A DNA stretch of 64,000 nucleotides from Petroclostridium xylanilyticum. Its GTDB lineage: Bacteria > Bacillota > Clostridia > SK-Y3. Below the pieces are notes generated by a model. The model had not been told where the DNA came from. It did no database searches and saw nothing but the letters and a program-made list of their open reading frames with translations. Position numbers and translations under genes: made by a program. This document shows, one piece after another, positions 32,824 through 42,405 of this stretch. Location of the stretch: NCBI RefSeq assembly GCF_002252565.1, contig NZ_NPML01000019.1, forward strand, positions 310,001-374,000. The letters run 5' to 3'. Numbering within the stretch: the first letter of the stretch is position 1; the number at the start of each line of letters is the position of its first letter.

Positions 32824-34619
32824 TCTTTGCTTATATCTACACTATATTCAGCTAATTTTCTATATAAAGTAGTTTTTCCAATACCTAATGCTTTTGCCGC
32901 TTTAAACTTTCCTTCCGTTGTGTCTCCAAACAATTCTAAAGCATTCAATATTGCTTCTCTTTCAATCTCTGCCAGAGGTGTAACACGCTTTATCTTTTTT
33001 ACATTGCTGTTTTTTACATCGCTTGGAACTTGCCCCTCCAGAAGCTTATTGGGTAATATATCTACATCTATGACTTCACTATTACTCACAGAAATTAAAT
33101 ACTGTATCAAATTTTCAAGTTCCCTTATATTGCCAGGCCAATGATACGTATTTAATATTTCAATAGCTTGTGGACTTATCTTTTTGATACCTACATTAAA
33201 TATAGTTGAATACTTTTTTATAAAATATTCAACCAATAATTCTACATCCCCTTCTCTTTCTCTTAAAGGGGGTATTTGTATCGGTATGACATTTAGTCTA
33301 TAGTACAAATCTTCTCTAAATTTCCCTGTACGCACCATTTCTTCTAGATTTCTATTTGTTGCTGCTATAATTCTAACATCTATATCTTTTTGTACAACGC
33401 CACCAATCTTTTCAATAGTCTTATCCTGCAGTACTCTTAATATCTTAGCTTGAAGATAGAAAGGCATATCACCAATCTCATCTAAAAATATTGTACCTGT
33501 ATGCGCAAGTTCAAACTTTCCAGGTTTACCTGTTTTATTAGCACCTGTAAAAGCACCTGACTCATATCCAAACAACTCGCTCTCCAACAAACTCTCGGGA
33601 ATTGCTGCACAATTTACAGCAATAAATGGATTTGCATGTCTATCACTGGCATAGTGAATAGCCCGGGCAAACAACTCTTTACCTGTACCGCTTTCGCCTA
33701 GTAATAAGATATTTGTACTATTCACTGATACTTTTTTAGCTAACTCCTTAGCATCAGTAATTTTTCTACTTTCTCCAAGTATATCATTAAATGTAATCTC
33801 TTTCGTGTAAAAAGCTTTACTGAAAACACGGCTGCTAATCTTATCTACTATCTTAAAACTAATCACTGCGCCTACCGTTTCTTTATTGTCCTTCATGGCA
33901 CTTATAAAGACACCATATGTTTTTTTATTGATTTTAATTTCATCGTAAAATGCATTTTCTCTATTTGACAAAATACTTTTTAGTTCTAAGTCTGGTATTA
34001 CCTCAGTTATCACTTTATCTTCAGCTTCTTCCTTGGTCATACCGAGAATATTCAGGGCGTGCTCATTTATATGCGTTATTTCTTTTTCAGTATTTATAAT
34101 GATGTATCCATCTGAAACGGTATTTAGAATTTGATGTAACATTATATTATGATATTCGATTTTTTGATACATTTCTTGTTCTTTTTTATACATTTCATAT
34201 TCTTTTAATTTTGAGGTGATCAGTGCGCACATGTTTTGAATAAAGGATAGAAGGGAGTCCTGTTTAGATATTAGCTTCTCTCTCTGAGTATCATTAAAGC
34301 ACATAAGTCCCATAACACCGATGACTTTATCGTCAAAAAATATCGGGCAGTGCATAAAAGCCTTTTCTTTACAATTATGTTTTTGCGGACATTGGTTGCA
34401 GTGCACGTCTTCTTTGGTATGATGCGTCAAATAATACTGCCCTGTTTCAAATACTTTCTTTATGACCCCAGAAGAAATAACCTGCGTTACCTGCTTTTGC
34501 GCAGTTCCTGCAATACGTATAAGGTTATGATCAACTACCGAAGTATCAATTTCTAATGCTTCCGCAATTGCCTCTGCAATTTCTTGAATGAAGCCTTTTA
34601 TCTCCAGCAGATTTGACAT
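32802..34619 (-). CDS. sigma-54-dependent transcriptional activator
   Basis: 605 residues. The N-terminal ~150 residues look GAF-like and hold a C-x2-C-x5-C-x7-C cluster (C74, C77, C83, C91). A PAS domain follows (~160-260), then the AAA+ domain with Walker A LGESGTGKE, the sigma-54 contact loop GAFTGA and Walker B FLDEIG. A Fis-type helix-turn-helix ends it (KFKAAKALGIGKTTLYRKLAEY). It resembles AcoR/XylR-like activators. It lies beside, and partly contains, the palindromes of the RraA operon. Inference: it drives the three sigma-54 promoters in response to a small molecule, redox state or metal. Confidence 0.93.
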   Translation of the reverse strand: MSNLLEIKGFIQEIAEAIAEALEIDTSVVDHNLIRIAGTAQKQVTQVISSGVIKKVFETGQYYLTHHTKEDVHCNQCPQKHNCKEKAFMHCPIFFDDKVIGVMGLMCFNDTQREKLISKQDSLLSFIQNMCALITSKLKEYEMYKKEQEMYQKIEYHNIMLHQILNTVSDGYIIINTEKEITHINEHALNILGMTKEEAEDKVITEVIPDLELKSILSNRENAFYDEIKINKKTYGVFISAMKDNKETVGAVISFKIVDKISSRVFSKAFYTKEITFNDILGESRKITDAKELAKKVSVNSTNILLLGESGTGKELFARAIHYASDRHANPFIAVNCAAIPESLLESELFGYESGAFTGANKTGKPGKFELAHTGTIFLDEIGDMPFYLQAKILRVLQDKTIEKIGGVVQKDIDVRIIAATNRNLEEMVRTGKFREDLYYRLNVIPIQIPPLREREGDVELLVEYFIKKYSTIFNVGIKKISPQAIEILNTYHWPGNIRELENLIQYLISVSNSEVIDVDILPNKLLEGQVPSDVKNSNVKKIKRVTPLAEIEREAILNALELFGDTTEGKFKAAKALGIGKTTLYRKLAEYSVDISKDSQCRNY

Positions 34620-34717
34620 ATATACCCCCCCCGCTACTTAACACCTACTAATGAAAATTAATCTTATTGTTGTTTTTTGTGAAATATGTTGTTATATTTT
34701 ACTAAATATATAATAAT

Positions 34718-34745
34718 ATTTTACCATATTTTTAGCTTTTTTCAA
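34718..34745 (-). promoter_or_regulatory. sigma-70-type promoter of the activator gene
   Basis: TTGAAA (34745-34740), a 16-nt spacer and TAAAAT (34723-34718), about 100 nt upstream of the activator ATG. Expression of the activator therefore seems independent of sigma-54. Upstream, 34746-34914 holds no gene; a 12-bp palindrome TCACATATGTGA lies near 34831-34842. Confidence 0.55.
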
Positions 34746-34914
34746 CACATTTTACACCACTAGGTACATAAAGTATATATGACCCATTATTTTAAAAATT
34801 ATAATATAGTTTACAGTAGAAGATACTTTTTCACATATGTGATAAACTTTCCAGTGAAGATGGGCATAGCTACCCAATTTATGGATATATTATTTTACAT
34901 GGATATTATTTCAT

Positions 34915-35193
34915 CTATTCATTGACAACTTTTATAACATCGTCCCATCTATGACTCTCATATTTTGCACGTAATACAGCTATATACTGGCTACCATTGA
35001 TGCTCCAGCGCATACCTGCCTGTTTCATCCTTTGTCCAATCACCATTTTATTACCGCTTTCTATAGCTTCACTGCCTATATAATAGCCTTTTTCTTTAAA
35101 AGTTTTATAACGTATTCGTTCACGGTTATTCTCCATATATACAGGGAGATTCACTACATTATCCGGTAAATTTTCAATCTTTACTTTGTTCAC
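34915..35193 (-). pseudogene. C-terminal remnant of a transposase
   Basis: 92 residues containing IGSEAIESGNKMVIGQRMKQ and AGMRWS, a pattern found at the C-terminal end of ISKra4/ISLre2-type transposases (GSGxxESxxKxxxxxRMK...W). The N-terminal two thirds and any terminal repeats are missing. It is probably non-functional debris between the activator and leuD. Confidence 0.6.
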
Positions 35194-35280
35194 CTGATTG
35201 CTTCCTCAACAAAATTCCTTAAAATACCTTCGCCTTTTATGAGATTTCGTGTTAAAATCTCATTTGAGTTTTTTATCATG

Positions 35281-35338
35281 GTCTAAGACACCCCTTCTAA
35301 AAATTTGAATTCTCATGGGTATCTTAGACTATTTTTTT
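35281..35338 (+). terminator. inverted repeat with T run
   Basis: GTCTAAGACACCC and GGGTATCTTAGAC pair imperfectly; a run of seven T follows on the plus strand. A second smaller repeat (ATGAGATTT/AAATCTCAT) lies just upstream near 35240-35263. No rightward gene ends here, so it may be a relic of a mobile element. Confidence 0.35.
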
Positions 35339-35426
35339 GTCTCTTTTCAAATGAAATTCTTTCCTTGGAATATTATTCATCAACTAGATTAAATGCACCC
35401 CTAACAAGCGACTTTTTACAGTGGTA

Positions 35427-35921
35427 TCATAGATCTTTCTTAAAAAAAGGAATAACCCCACCTCTTTCAATAATGTTCAGAACATGTTCAGAAAGTTTAT
35501 CACCTTCTATAACTACATTATTATCAAGATTCCTTATAATACCGCTCTGCAAATCAATTGATATTGTATCTCCTTTTTTAACTTTTGAAAGTATTCCATC
35601 ACAAGTTATAACAGGCAGACCAAGATTTATAGCATTCCTATAGAATATCCTTGCAAAAGAATTTGCAACAATTGCCGATACCCCTGCATTTTTTAATGTG
35701 ATTGTTGCGTGTTCCCTGCTGGATCCGCAGCCAAAATTATCTCCAGCTACAATGATTCCACCTTTTATAAATTCTTTGATAAAGTTACTGTCAGCTCCTT
35801 CCATAGCGTGTTTTGCAATATCACTATGTTCCGTAAGTTCCAGGTATCTTCCGGGATAAATTTGATCTGTATCAATATTGTTTCCAAAAGTCCATACTTT
35901 TCCTTGAATGATGCTGTGCAT
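35427..35921 (-). CDS. aconitase-family dehydratase small subunit (LeuD-like)
   Basis: 164 residues with NIDTDQIYPGRYLE, GDNFGCGSSREHA and ARIFYRNAINLGLPV, typical of the swivel subunit of 3-isopropylmalate dehydratase and homologues. It lies 4 bp after the large subunit. No leuA or leuB is next to it, so it may act on another 2- or 3-hydroxydicarboxylate (for example citramalate, homocitrate or dimethylmalate type) rather than in leucine synthesis. Confidence 0.88.
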   Translation of the reverse strand: MHSIIQGKVWTFGNNIDTDQIYPGRYLELTEHSDIAKHAMEGADSNFIKEFIKGGIIVAGDNFGCGSSREHATITLKNAGVSAIVANSFARIFYRNAINLGLPVITCDGILSKVKKGDTISIDLQSGIIRNLDNNVVIEGDKLSEHVLNIIERGGVIPFFKKDL

Positions 35922-35925
35922 TTTA

Positions 35926-37188
35926 TTATTCCTCCATCAAAATGTATTTTCTCGGATCAGCCAACCTGCCTTCCAATGCAGTTGCCGCAGCTGTTGCTGG
36001 AGACACACAGAATATCTTTGCTTCTGTGCTTCCCATTCTCCCTGGAAAGTTTCTACTGGACGTGGTAACACAATATTCACCGGGTGCAAGTACTCCTTGA
36101 TGCGCTCCAAGACAAGGGCCACATCCCGGTGCAGATATCGTAGCTCCTGCTTTTATCAATTCTTCTATATAACCTTTTTGCACTGCTTGCAGATAGACTC
36201 CTTTAGAAGCAGGAATTACAACCAGTCTTGTCCTGGGGTTAATTGTTTTGCCCTTTAATATTTGAACAGCTACCTCAATGTCCTCTAGCCTTCCACCAGT
36301 ACACGTACCAATGAACGCCTGATGCACCTCTACCTTGTCTACATTATCGATACCATCTACATCATCAATGTTATCTGGTTTAGCAACCTGTGGTGTCAAA
36401 TCCGCTACGTTGAAATAATACTCTTTGGCATATTTGTAATCTTTGTCGGTGGTAAAGATCTCAAATTCTCTGTCTATCTTTGATTTTATATACCTCATGG
36501 TTTTATCATCGGGTTGAATGTAGCTTGTTTTTGCTCCCATTTCAACCGCCATATTACATAAAACCATTCTTTCATCTATGGACATATTCTCTACCGTACT
36601 TCCACAATACTCAATTGCCTTATATACGGCAATAGATGGACCTAATTTCCCTATGATATGTAGTACGATATCCTTGGCTGAAGTACCTTTTTGAGGTATG
36701 CCATCAATTTGAATTTTTATTACCTCAGGAACTCTAAACCATAATTCTCCGGATATTAGAATTGTAGCAAGGTCTGTAGCCCCGACTCCTGTACCAAATG
36801 CACCAAAAGCGCCATGAGTAGTGGTATGAGAGTCTGTAGCAACTAAAACCATGCCGGGAAATACAATTCCTGCCTCGGGCATTACCTGGTGACATACTCC
36901 TTCATTGATATCAAATAGATATTTTATTCCCTGTTCCTGAACGAATTCCCTCATTGCTTTTTGGTTGGTTGCAGATTGGATTGTAGGAGCAGGTGCGTAA
37001 TGGTCTAAAACAAAGCATACTTTATCAGGATGTTTCACTTTTTGTCCGCCCATTTCTTTAAAAGATTTTACCACTTGCAGATACAGATCATTTACTTCTG
37101 CCATATCAACTTTCGCAGTGACTATCTCCCCTGCAGCTACTCTCTCATTACCCGATGCCCGGGCAAGTATCTTTTCTATAGCATGCAT
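35926..37188 (-). CDS. aconitase-family dehydratase large subunit (LeuC-like)
   Basis: 420 residues. VATDSHTTTHGAFGAFGTGVGATDLA, cluster cysteines in AFIGTCTGGRLEDIEVA and PGCGPCLGAHQG, and SSRNFPGRMGS are all present, so a 4Fe-4S dehydratase is expected. An acidic stretch (NIDDVDGIDNVDKVEV) precedes the first cluster Cys. Together with LeuD-like and LarA-like genes in tandem it suggests conversion of a hydroxyacid, starting with epimerisation and then dehydration. Confidence 0.9.
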   Translation of the reverse strand: MHAIEKILARASGNERVAAGEIVTAKVDMAEVNDLYLQVVKSFKEMGGQKVKHPDKVCFVLDHYAPAPTIQSATNQKAMREFVQEQGIKYLFDINEGVCHQVMPEAGIVFPGMVLVATDSHTTTHGAFGAFGTGVGATDLATILISGELWFRVPEVIKIQIDGIPQKGTSAKDIVLHIIGKLGPSIAVYKAIEYCGSTVENMSIDERMVLCNMAVEMGAKTSYIQPDDKTMRYIKSKIDREFEIFTTDKDYKYAKEYYFNVADLTPQVAKPDNIDDVDGIDNVDKVEVHQAFIGTCTGGRLEDIEVAVQILKGKTINPRTRLVVIPASKGVYLQAVQKGYIEELIKAGATISAPGCGPCLGAHQGVLAPGEYCVTTSSRNFPGRMGSTEAKIFCVSPATAAATALEGRLADPRKYILMEE

Positions 37189-37271
37189 ATTCTTTCCCCC
37201 TATCTATCTAATTAACTGTACCTGATATTTTTTATTAGCACAATACTTATATTATTGACTACTCTTATCGT

Positions 37272-38525
37272 TCATTTATTCAATACCGGTAAGGTAGAAC
37301 CCCCTACAGGCATAAATATAACTTTGGATTTATTGCCCAACTGCCTGAAAGCCTCTTCAAGCGCATCCGTTACTTCAGTAAAAGGCTGCATAAATATGTT
37401 CTTAACTAACTCAGGGTCCAATTCTGAAACTAAGAAGATTTGAGCTTTTACCAATACTCCTGCAATTGCAGCAGCTTTATGCCCACCTAATTGAAAGTCT
37501 ACCTGAATACGCTCCAATATACTTTGAGGATCTTTTGCACTGATGATCCAGTCTTCAAATACCTCCTCACCCAGGCCCTCCTGGCAGCGGCCTGCCCATA
37601 TGATAATGCCTCCTTGCCTGACAGCATGTCTCGCATTATCCAATGCCTTTTGTGCTTGGTAAAGATTTAGATCCTTCGGAAATCCTCCAGCAGATACAAT
37701 AACTATATCAGCTTGTTCCTTGATAGGTACCTTATAGAACTGGTCAAGAAATTTGCACCCTTCTCTATGGGCAAGTATGTGATGCCCTGCAACCGCTTTT
37801 ATAATGTTTTTGTTTTCATCAAGAACTACATTTACTATAAAGTGTATAGGCACAATGTTTGCAACTTCTTCGATATCATATCTTACCGGGTTATTCTCCA
37901 TATCCCCGGCTTTTGCTTCCTCTCTTACAAGAAAACGATGGTTACGTTGTATAGCAGCCTTTGTAGAAACTCCAGGCATGATTGCTTTAGCTCCACCGCT
38001 ATATCCGGCAAACCAGTGATATTCTATATTCCCCAAACATATTCTTATATCGGCTTCTGCAACAACTCTAAAGATATCCACAGGTGTTCCGCTTTTAGTC
38101 ATCCCCATATGTACATAATCGTTAGGATTGCTGTCAATACATTTTACTCTATTATAAGTCTCTTCTCCAACCAAATACTTTTTTTCTTCCTCAGTATGTT
38201 CCCTATGGCTTCCTACGGCAAATATGATAGATATATCGTCACATCCAACTCCACCTGCAAGTAATTCTTCAATTACATGAGGGACTACCAGTTTACTAGG
38301 CATAGGCCGCGTAATATCACTGGTAATGATGACTACTTTTTGAGCCGGCTTGACGATGTCCTTTAACCTTTTCGAGCCAATAGGATTTGATATTGCTCTT
38401 TTTACCTCATCTTCTCCTACTGCATTAATCTCTAAAGGATTTGGTAACAGTTCAGTTATAAGGTTATTTTCATTCAAGTAAAATTTTTTAAAGCTCTTTC
38501 CATATAAACATCTATATTCCTGCAT
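37272..38525 (-). CDS. LarA-family nickel-pincer racemase/epimerase
   Basis: A 417-residue LarA homologue: SDITRPMP (family DDxTRP), GSHREHT, EYHWFAGYSGGAKAIMPG with the Lys that binds the pincer cofactor in LarA, and NNPVRYDIEEVA. Lactobacillus LarA uses a nickel-pincer nucleotide to racemise lactate; homologues act on other 2-hydroxyacids. No larBCE genes are seen here, so the cofactor would be made elsewhere. First gene of a unit with leuC- and leuD-like genes. Good ribosome binding site GGAGGGGG. Confidence 0.88.
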   Translation of the reverse strand: MQEYRCLYGKSFKKFYLNENNLITELLPNPLEINAVGEDEVKRAISNPIGSKRLKDIVKPAQKVVIITSDITRPMPSKLVVPHVIEELLAGGVGCDDISIIFAVGSHREHTEEEKKYLVGEETYNRVKCIDSNPNDYVHMGMTKSGTPVDIFRVVAEADIRICLGNIEYHWFAGYSGGAKAIMPGVSTKAAIQRNHRFLVREEAKAGDMENNPVRYDIEEVANIVPIHFIVNVVLDENKNIIKAVAGHHILAHREGCKFLDQFYKVPIKEQADIVIVSAGGFPKDLNLYQAQKALDNARHAVRQGGIIIWAGRCQEGLGEEVFEDWIISAKDPQSILERIQVDFQLGGHKAAAIAGVLVKAQIFLVSELDPELVKNIFMQPFTEVTDALEEAFRQLGNKSKVIFMPVGGSTLPVLNK

Positions 38526-38706
38526 GCCTTCTTCCCCCTCCTTAAACTTAGTTGTTATAAACTATACAACCTTATTATATCTTTATAGCCCATATTATAA
38601 TATTGCTTCAATTCCGCTATTTTCCAATAATTATATACAGCTTTCTTGAAATGCCTTTAACGGAAAGCAATAAATCAAGGAATAATTATACTTTGCCTAA
38701 GCATTA

Positions 38707-38774
38707 TAAAAAATCCAGCATACCATCTTCCCTATCGTTGTACCAATATAATGAATAGGAAAATGAATATGCTG
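38707..38774 (-). terminator. terminator after the 38.8-42.1 kb ABC operon
   Basis: CAGCATA (38774-38768) pairs with TATGCTG (38722-38716), which is followed on the minus strand by GATTTTTT. The loop is long (about 45 nt), so the structure is less certain. Confidence 0.4.
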
Positions 38775-38802
38775 AGATTTAATAAGCATTAATGATTTTT
38801 TA

Positions 38803-39639
38803 TTAACCCTTTAGTCCGGTTGTAGCAATACCCTCTACAAAATACTTCTGTGCAAAGAAGAAGATTAAGATTGGAGGCACCATAGTTAATACTGACATCG
38901 CCATAAGCCGGTTCCAAGCTACTACATCGGTAATGTCAATAGACATTCTAAGCGCTAATGCAAGTGGGAATTTACTTACGCTATTAATGTAAACTAAAAC
39001 ATTGAAGAAATCATTCCATCTCCAGATAAATTGGAATATACCCACTGAAAAGAGTGCCGGTTTAGCTAGCGGGATCAGTATTCTTATCAGGATAGTAAAA
39101 GAGTTACACCCATCTATAATTGCAGATTCATCAAGTTCCCTCGGTATTCCACGAAGAAACTGCACTAACATGAAGATGAAGAATGAATAGGTTGCAAATA
39201 ATGCCGGTATCCAAAATGTTAAATAAGTATTTAACCAACCAAAATTTTTAAATAGTATATACTTTGGTATAATTATAATCGCGTTAGGCAGCATTAACGT
39301 AGCGATTACCAAGGCAAACAAAACTTTCTTAAACGGAAACTTAAATCTTGCAAAACCATAAGCCACCGATACGCTAGAAACAATCGAAGCAATTACAGTT
39401 GGAACTACCAACATAAATGTATTTAGAAAAAATGTCGTATAAGTATACTGGCCGCTCCCCTTCCAACCTTGGGCATAAGAATCTAATACCCACTTCTTCG
39501 GGATAAGCCCGATTGTAGCGAAAATTTCCTGATTGGTCTTAAAAGAAGATGCAACAAGCCACAGCAATGGGTAAACCATCACTATTCCTAATAATGTTAG
39601 CAATATATACGCAATTATATTTTGAACACGAACCTTCAT
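38803..39639 (-). CDS. carbohydrate ABC transporter permease (MalG-like)
   Basis: 278 residues, six hydrophobic helices, EAA loop in ELDESAIIDGCNSFTILIRILIPLAKPAL. It forms the channel with the preceding MalF-like protein, with one base of overlap (TAATG). No ATPase gene is present in the operon, as is usual for Firmicute sugar importers that share an MsmK-type ATPase. Substrate probably an oligogalacturonide or similar, inferred from the co-regulated GH4 enzyme. Confidence 0.9.
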   Translation of the reverse strand: MKVRVQNIIAYILLTLLGIVMVYPLLWLVASSFKTNQEIFATIGLIPKKWVLDSYAQGWKGSGQYTYTTFFLNTFMLVVPTVIASIVSSVSVAYGFARFKFPFKKVLFALVIATLMLPNAIIIIPKYILFKNFGWLNTYLTFWIPALFATYSFFIFMLVQFLRGIPRELDESAIIDGCNSFTILIRILIPLAKPALFSVGIFQFIWRWNDFFNVLVYINSVSKFPLALALRMSIDITDVVAWNRLMAMSVLTMVPPILIFFFAQKYFVEGIATTGLKG

Positions 39640-40577
39640 TAGAAATCACCCCCATCTTCATAAAACGTCCAATATTCTGAAGACTTAAATACTAGCATCG
39701 TCATAAGCATAATAATAGCAAATAATATCCAGGACTGTGCAGATGCATAACCCATTTTAAAGAACTGGAATCCATTTTGATAAAGCATTAAACCATATAA
39801 ATATGTTGCCTTTGCAGGACCTCCATTGGTAACGACAAAGGCTCCTGTGAATTCTTGAAATGCGTGAACCATTTGCATAATTAAATTAAAGAAAACAATA
39901 GGTGTCAAGAGAGGTAATGTAATGGTTACAAACATTCTAGGTTTGGAAGCACCGTCAACTCTAGCAGCTTCATATAATTCTGATGGAATGTTTTTCAAAC
40001 CCGCAAGAAAAAGTACCATTGATGATCCGAACTGCCATACTGTTAGAAGGCTTATTGTATATAATGCGATCTTAGGGTTTCCAAGCCAGTCAACTGCAGG
40101 AATATGAAATATTGAGGTTACTTTGTTAACGAGACCCTCTCGCATAAACAGGAATCTCCAGAGAACTGCTACAGCAACACTTCCCCCCAATATGGACGGC
40201 ATATAGTAGACAGTCCTAAAAAAATTGACAAACCTCAATTTAATATTTAAAATCATTGCAATAAATAAAGCAAAGGCAAGTTTTAAAGGTACCGCAATTA
40301 TAACGTAAATAAAGGTAATCTTTAGTGATTGTAAAAACAGCTGATCTTTTGTAAATAAATCAATATAATTCTTTAAACCTACAAAACTTGGTTTTTTAAG
40401 CATAGTAAAATCAGTAAAAGAATATATAAAAGAAGCTATAAAAGGATACAATTGAAATACAAAAAGTCCAATAAGCCACGGGGCAATGTACAAAAATGCT
40501 ACATATTGATACTTCTTCCTAACTGCTTTTGTTTTAGAAGCTGCTTTCTGCGATTTTAAAGCTACATCTATATTCAT
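39639..40577 (-). CDS. carbohydrate ABC transporter permease (MalF-like)
   Basis: 312 residues from the ATG at 40577, which lies downstream of GAGGAGAGG; an open stretch of 15 codons upstream lacks a ribosome binding site. Six hydrophobic helices; EAA loop ELYEAARVDGASKPRMFVTITLPLLTP. Paired with the MalG-like gene. Confidence 0.9.
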   Translation of the reverse strand: MNIDVALKSQKAASKTKAVRKKYQYVAFLYIAPWLIGLFVFQLYPFIASFIYSFTDFTMLKKPSFVGLKNYIDLFTKDQLFLQSLKITFIYVIIAVPLKLAFALFIAMILNIKLRFVNFFRTVYYMPSILGGSVAVAVLWRFLFMREGLVNKVTSIFHIPAVDWLGNPKIALYTISLLTVWQFGSSMVLFLAGLKNIPSELYEAARVDGASKPRMFVTITLPLLTPIVFFNLIMQMVHAFQEFTGAFVVTNGGPAKATYLYGLMLYQNGFQFFKMGYASAQSWILFAIIMLMTMLVFKSSEYWTFYEDGGDF

Positions 40578-40649
40578 CTGGTGAGATCCTCTCCTCTTGC
40601 TCTTATTTAATAGAATTATCACTTAAATATTAACTACTTTCTGTGCTAT

Positions 40650-40680
40650 AAAAGTACTGCCAATTTAAGGCAGTACTTTT
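40650..40680. other. intercistronic stem-loop after the sugar-binding-protein gene
   Basis: AAAAGTACTGCC and GGCAGTACTTTT are perfectly complementary (12 bp) around seven bases. With T residues on the arm it may terminate part of the transcripts, favouring the binding protein over the permeases. Confidence 0.75.
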
Positions 40681-40702
40681 ATAAAATATGCTTGCATATT
40701 AA

Positions 40703-42079
40703 TCATTTTTTTGCTTTAAGTTCGGCTAGCTTTTCTGTATACCTCTGTATTAACTCGTCTGCAGCCTTTTCTGGAGTAAGTTGCCCATAACCAACTTTTT
40801 GTATAATATCTCTATCAATTTCAAGAAGTTCCGGATCGTTTGTAGGTCCGTTTTCAGGGTCCCCGGAATTTTTTATTGCAACTTCTGTTGCACGTACTAT
40901 CCTTTCATCTAACTTCTTACTATCAGTCAGCATTTTTCTAGCTTTTTCAGTTGCAGGTACTCCCCTAACATCTTCCAGTATTAAAATAGCTTCATCATCA
41001 TTAAACATCCAGTTAATAAATTTAGCAGCTTCACTGATGTTTGCTGAGTTTTTATTAATACACATTACTTGAGCAGCTCTTGTTATAACACCCGATTTTT
41101 TTGCATCTTTTGATATCGGAAAAGCTGTTACATCCCATTTTGCATCCTTATTAGCAACTGATTCCGTAAATCTTTCAAACGAAGAAGGCCAGTTGATATT
41201 CATAAGCAGTTCTCCATTAACCCATTTAGGGTTAGTTTCTGCTTTTTTATCATATAAAATCATTTCTTCAAAAGGTTGTACAGCACCACTGTCAACAGCT
41301 TTTTTTATCCAAGTAAGTCCTTCCACAAGAATTGCTTTATCAAACCCCAGGGTGTAGTCATCCTTCACCCATTGCTCACCAGTTTTTTCCTTCACAATTG
41401 CCTTCATAATCCAATCGTACTTATTAATGTCCAAATTTAAGAGATATATATTTTTATCCTTTTCATGTACTTGCTTGCCAATCTCAATAAGATTATCAAA
41501 AGTCCATTGCGTATCAGCAGAAATTCCAAATTTTTCGAAAGCGGTTTTATTGTAGAACATCGTGATTCCAATTAAACCCGTTGGCAATCCCTGAAGCTTG
41601 CCGCCAATGGTAAGCTGTGAATCTAAGAATTTTTTATCAAACGCACTTAAGTCTATTTCTTTCAATGTATTGATATCAACAAACAAATCTCCCTGTGAAG
41701 TCAGGCTAGGAAGCCAAGGTTGGTCGACCTGCATAATATCAGGAGCAGTACCGCCAGCCAATTGAGTTGTTAGTTTTTGGAAATATCCATCAAAACCGCC
41801 ATACTCAGCTTCAATCTTTACGTGAGGATTTTTCTTGGTATAAGCTTCAATAGCTGCTAAAGTCGCTTTATGGCGACTGTCTCCTCCCCACCAAGAGAAC
41901 CGCATTGTGACATTCTTTGGTGCAGCATCTTTCTTGTCTGTCTTATCCTTATTGTCTGCAGCAGCTTGTTGTGTGGAATCCGTTCCAGTTTTAGGCGCCT
42001 CTTTTGCGCACCCAATGAACAGTGTAGCCAGAATTGAAATGATGCAAAGGGTGCTGATTAATCTCATTGCCCTTTTCAT
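40703..42079 (-). CDS. carbohydrate ABC transporter substrate-binding lipoprotein
   Basis: 458 residues. Lipoprotein signal ISTLCIISILATLFIGC, acidic/Lys linker, then a family 1 extracellular solute-binding domain (MRFSWWGGDSRHKATLAAIEAYTKKNPHVKIEAEYGG split over the window, FQKLTTQLAGGTAPDIMQVD). Strong promoter and AAGGTAT direct repeats upstream. With the GH4 alpha-galacturonidase-type gene carrying the same repeats, the ligand may be a pectin-derived galacturonide. Confidence 0.92.
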   Translation of the reverse strand: MKRAMRLISTLCIISILATLFIGCAKEAPKTGTDSTQQAAADNKDKTDKKDAAPKNVTMRFSWWGGDSRHKATLAAIEAYTKKNPHVKIEAEYGGFDGYFQKLTTQLAGGTAPDIMQVDQPWLPSLTSQGDLFVDINTLKEIDLSAFDKKFLDSQLTIGGKLQGLPTGLIGITMFYNKTAFEKFGISADTQWTFDNLIEIGKQVHEKDKNIYLLNLDINKYDWIMKAIVKEKTGEQWVKDDYTLGFDKAILVEGLTWIKKAVDSGAVQPFEEMILYDKKAETNPKWVNGELLMNINWPSSFERFTESVANKDAKWDVTAFPISKDAKKSGVITRAAQVMCINKNSANISEAAKFINWMFNDDEAILILEDVRGVPATEKARKMLTDSKKLDERIVRATEVAIKNSGDPENGPTNDPELLEIDRDIIQKVGYGQLTPEKAADELIQRYTEKLAELKAKK

Positions 42080-42138
42080 GATGTTCTTCCTCCCTTTACT
42101 TGATTTGATTAATTTTTTTTTGTTAAAATACAGTTATA

Positions 42139-42167
42139 ATTATAACATTAAGCCTTTCTGTATGTAA
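42139..42167 (-). promoter_or_regulatory. promoter of the ABC operon
   Basis: TTACAT (42167-42162), a 17-nt spacer and TATAAT (42144-42139) on the minus strand, about 60 bp upstream of the binding-protein start. The -35 box abuts the direct repeats at 42165-42191, a typical place for an AraC-type activator. Confidence 0.7.
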
Positions 42168-42191
42168 GGTATATAATTTCACATAAGGTAT
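42165..42191. promoter_or_regulatory. AAGGTAT direct repeats (probable response-regulator site)
   Basis: TAAGGTAT occurs at 42165-42172 and 42184-42191, 19 bp apart, in the same orientation. The same pair with the same 19-bp offset, including the longer stretch ACATAAGGTATCAA, precedes the GH4 gene at 48696-48721. Confidence 0.65.
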
Positions 42192-42405
42192 CAATAATTA
42201 GCCTATTTGTAATAAATAAAGAATCATAATTTAACATTTCTTATCATTTTTTGCTTGTTAAAACAGGTAGACAGCTGGTATAACTATCTGGTATAATTAT
42301 TAATAATGTTTTCTATAATCAATAACCCGTATTCATTATATGCTAACCTAACTACATGTTTGGTGATCCGTCTTGCTCTATTATATTCACACTTGCTTCC
42401 ATAAA

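Noticed and set aside
38526..38700. Sigma-54 promoter for the larA-leuC-leuD unit
   Set aside because: GG and GC pairs are present but not at 10-nt spacing, and no TTCCCA palindromes were found.
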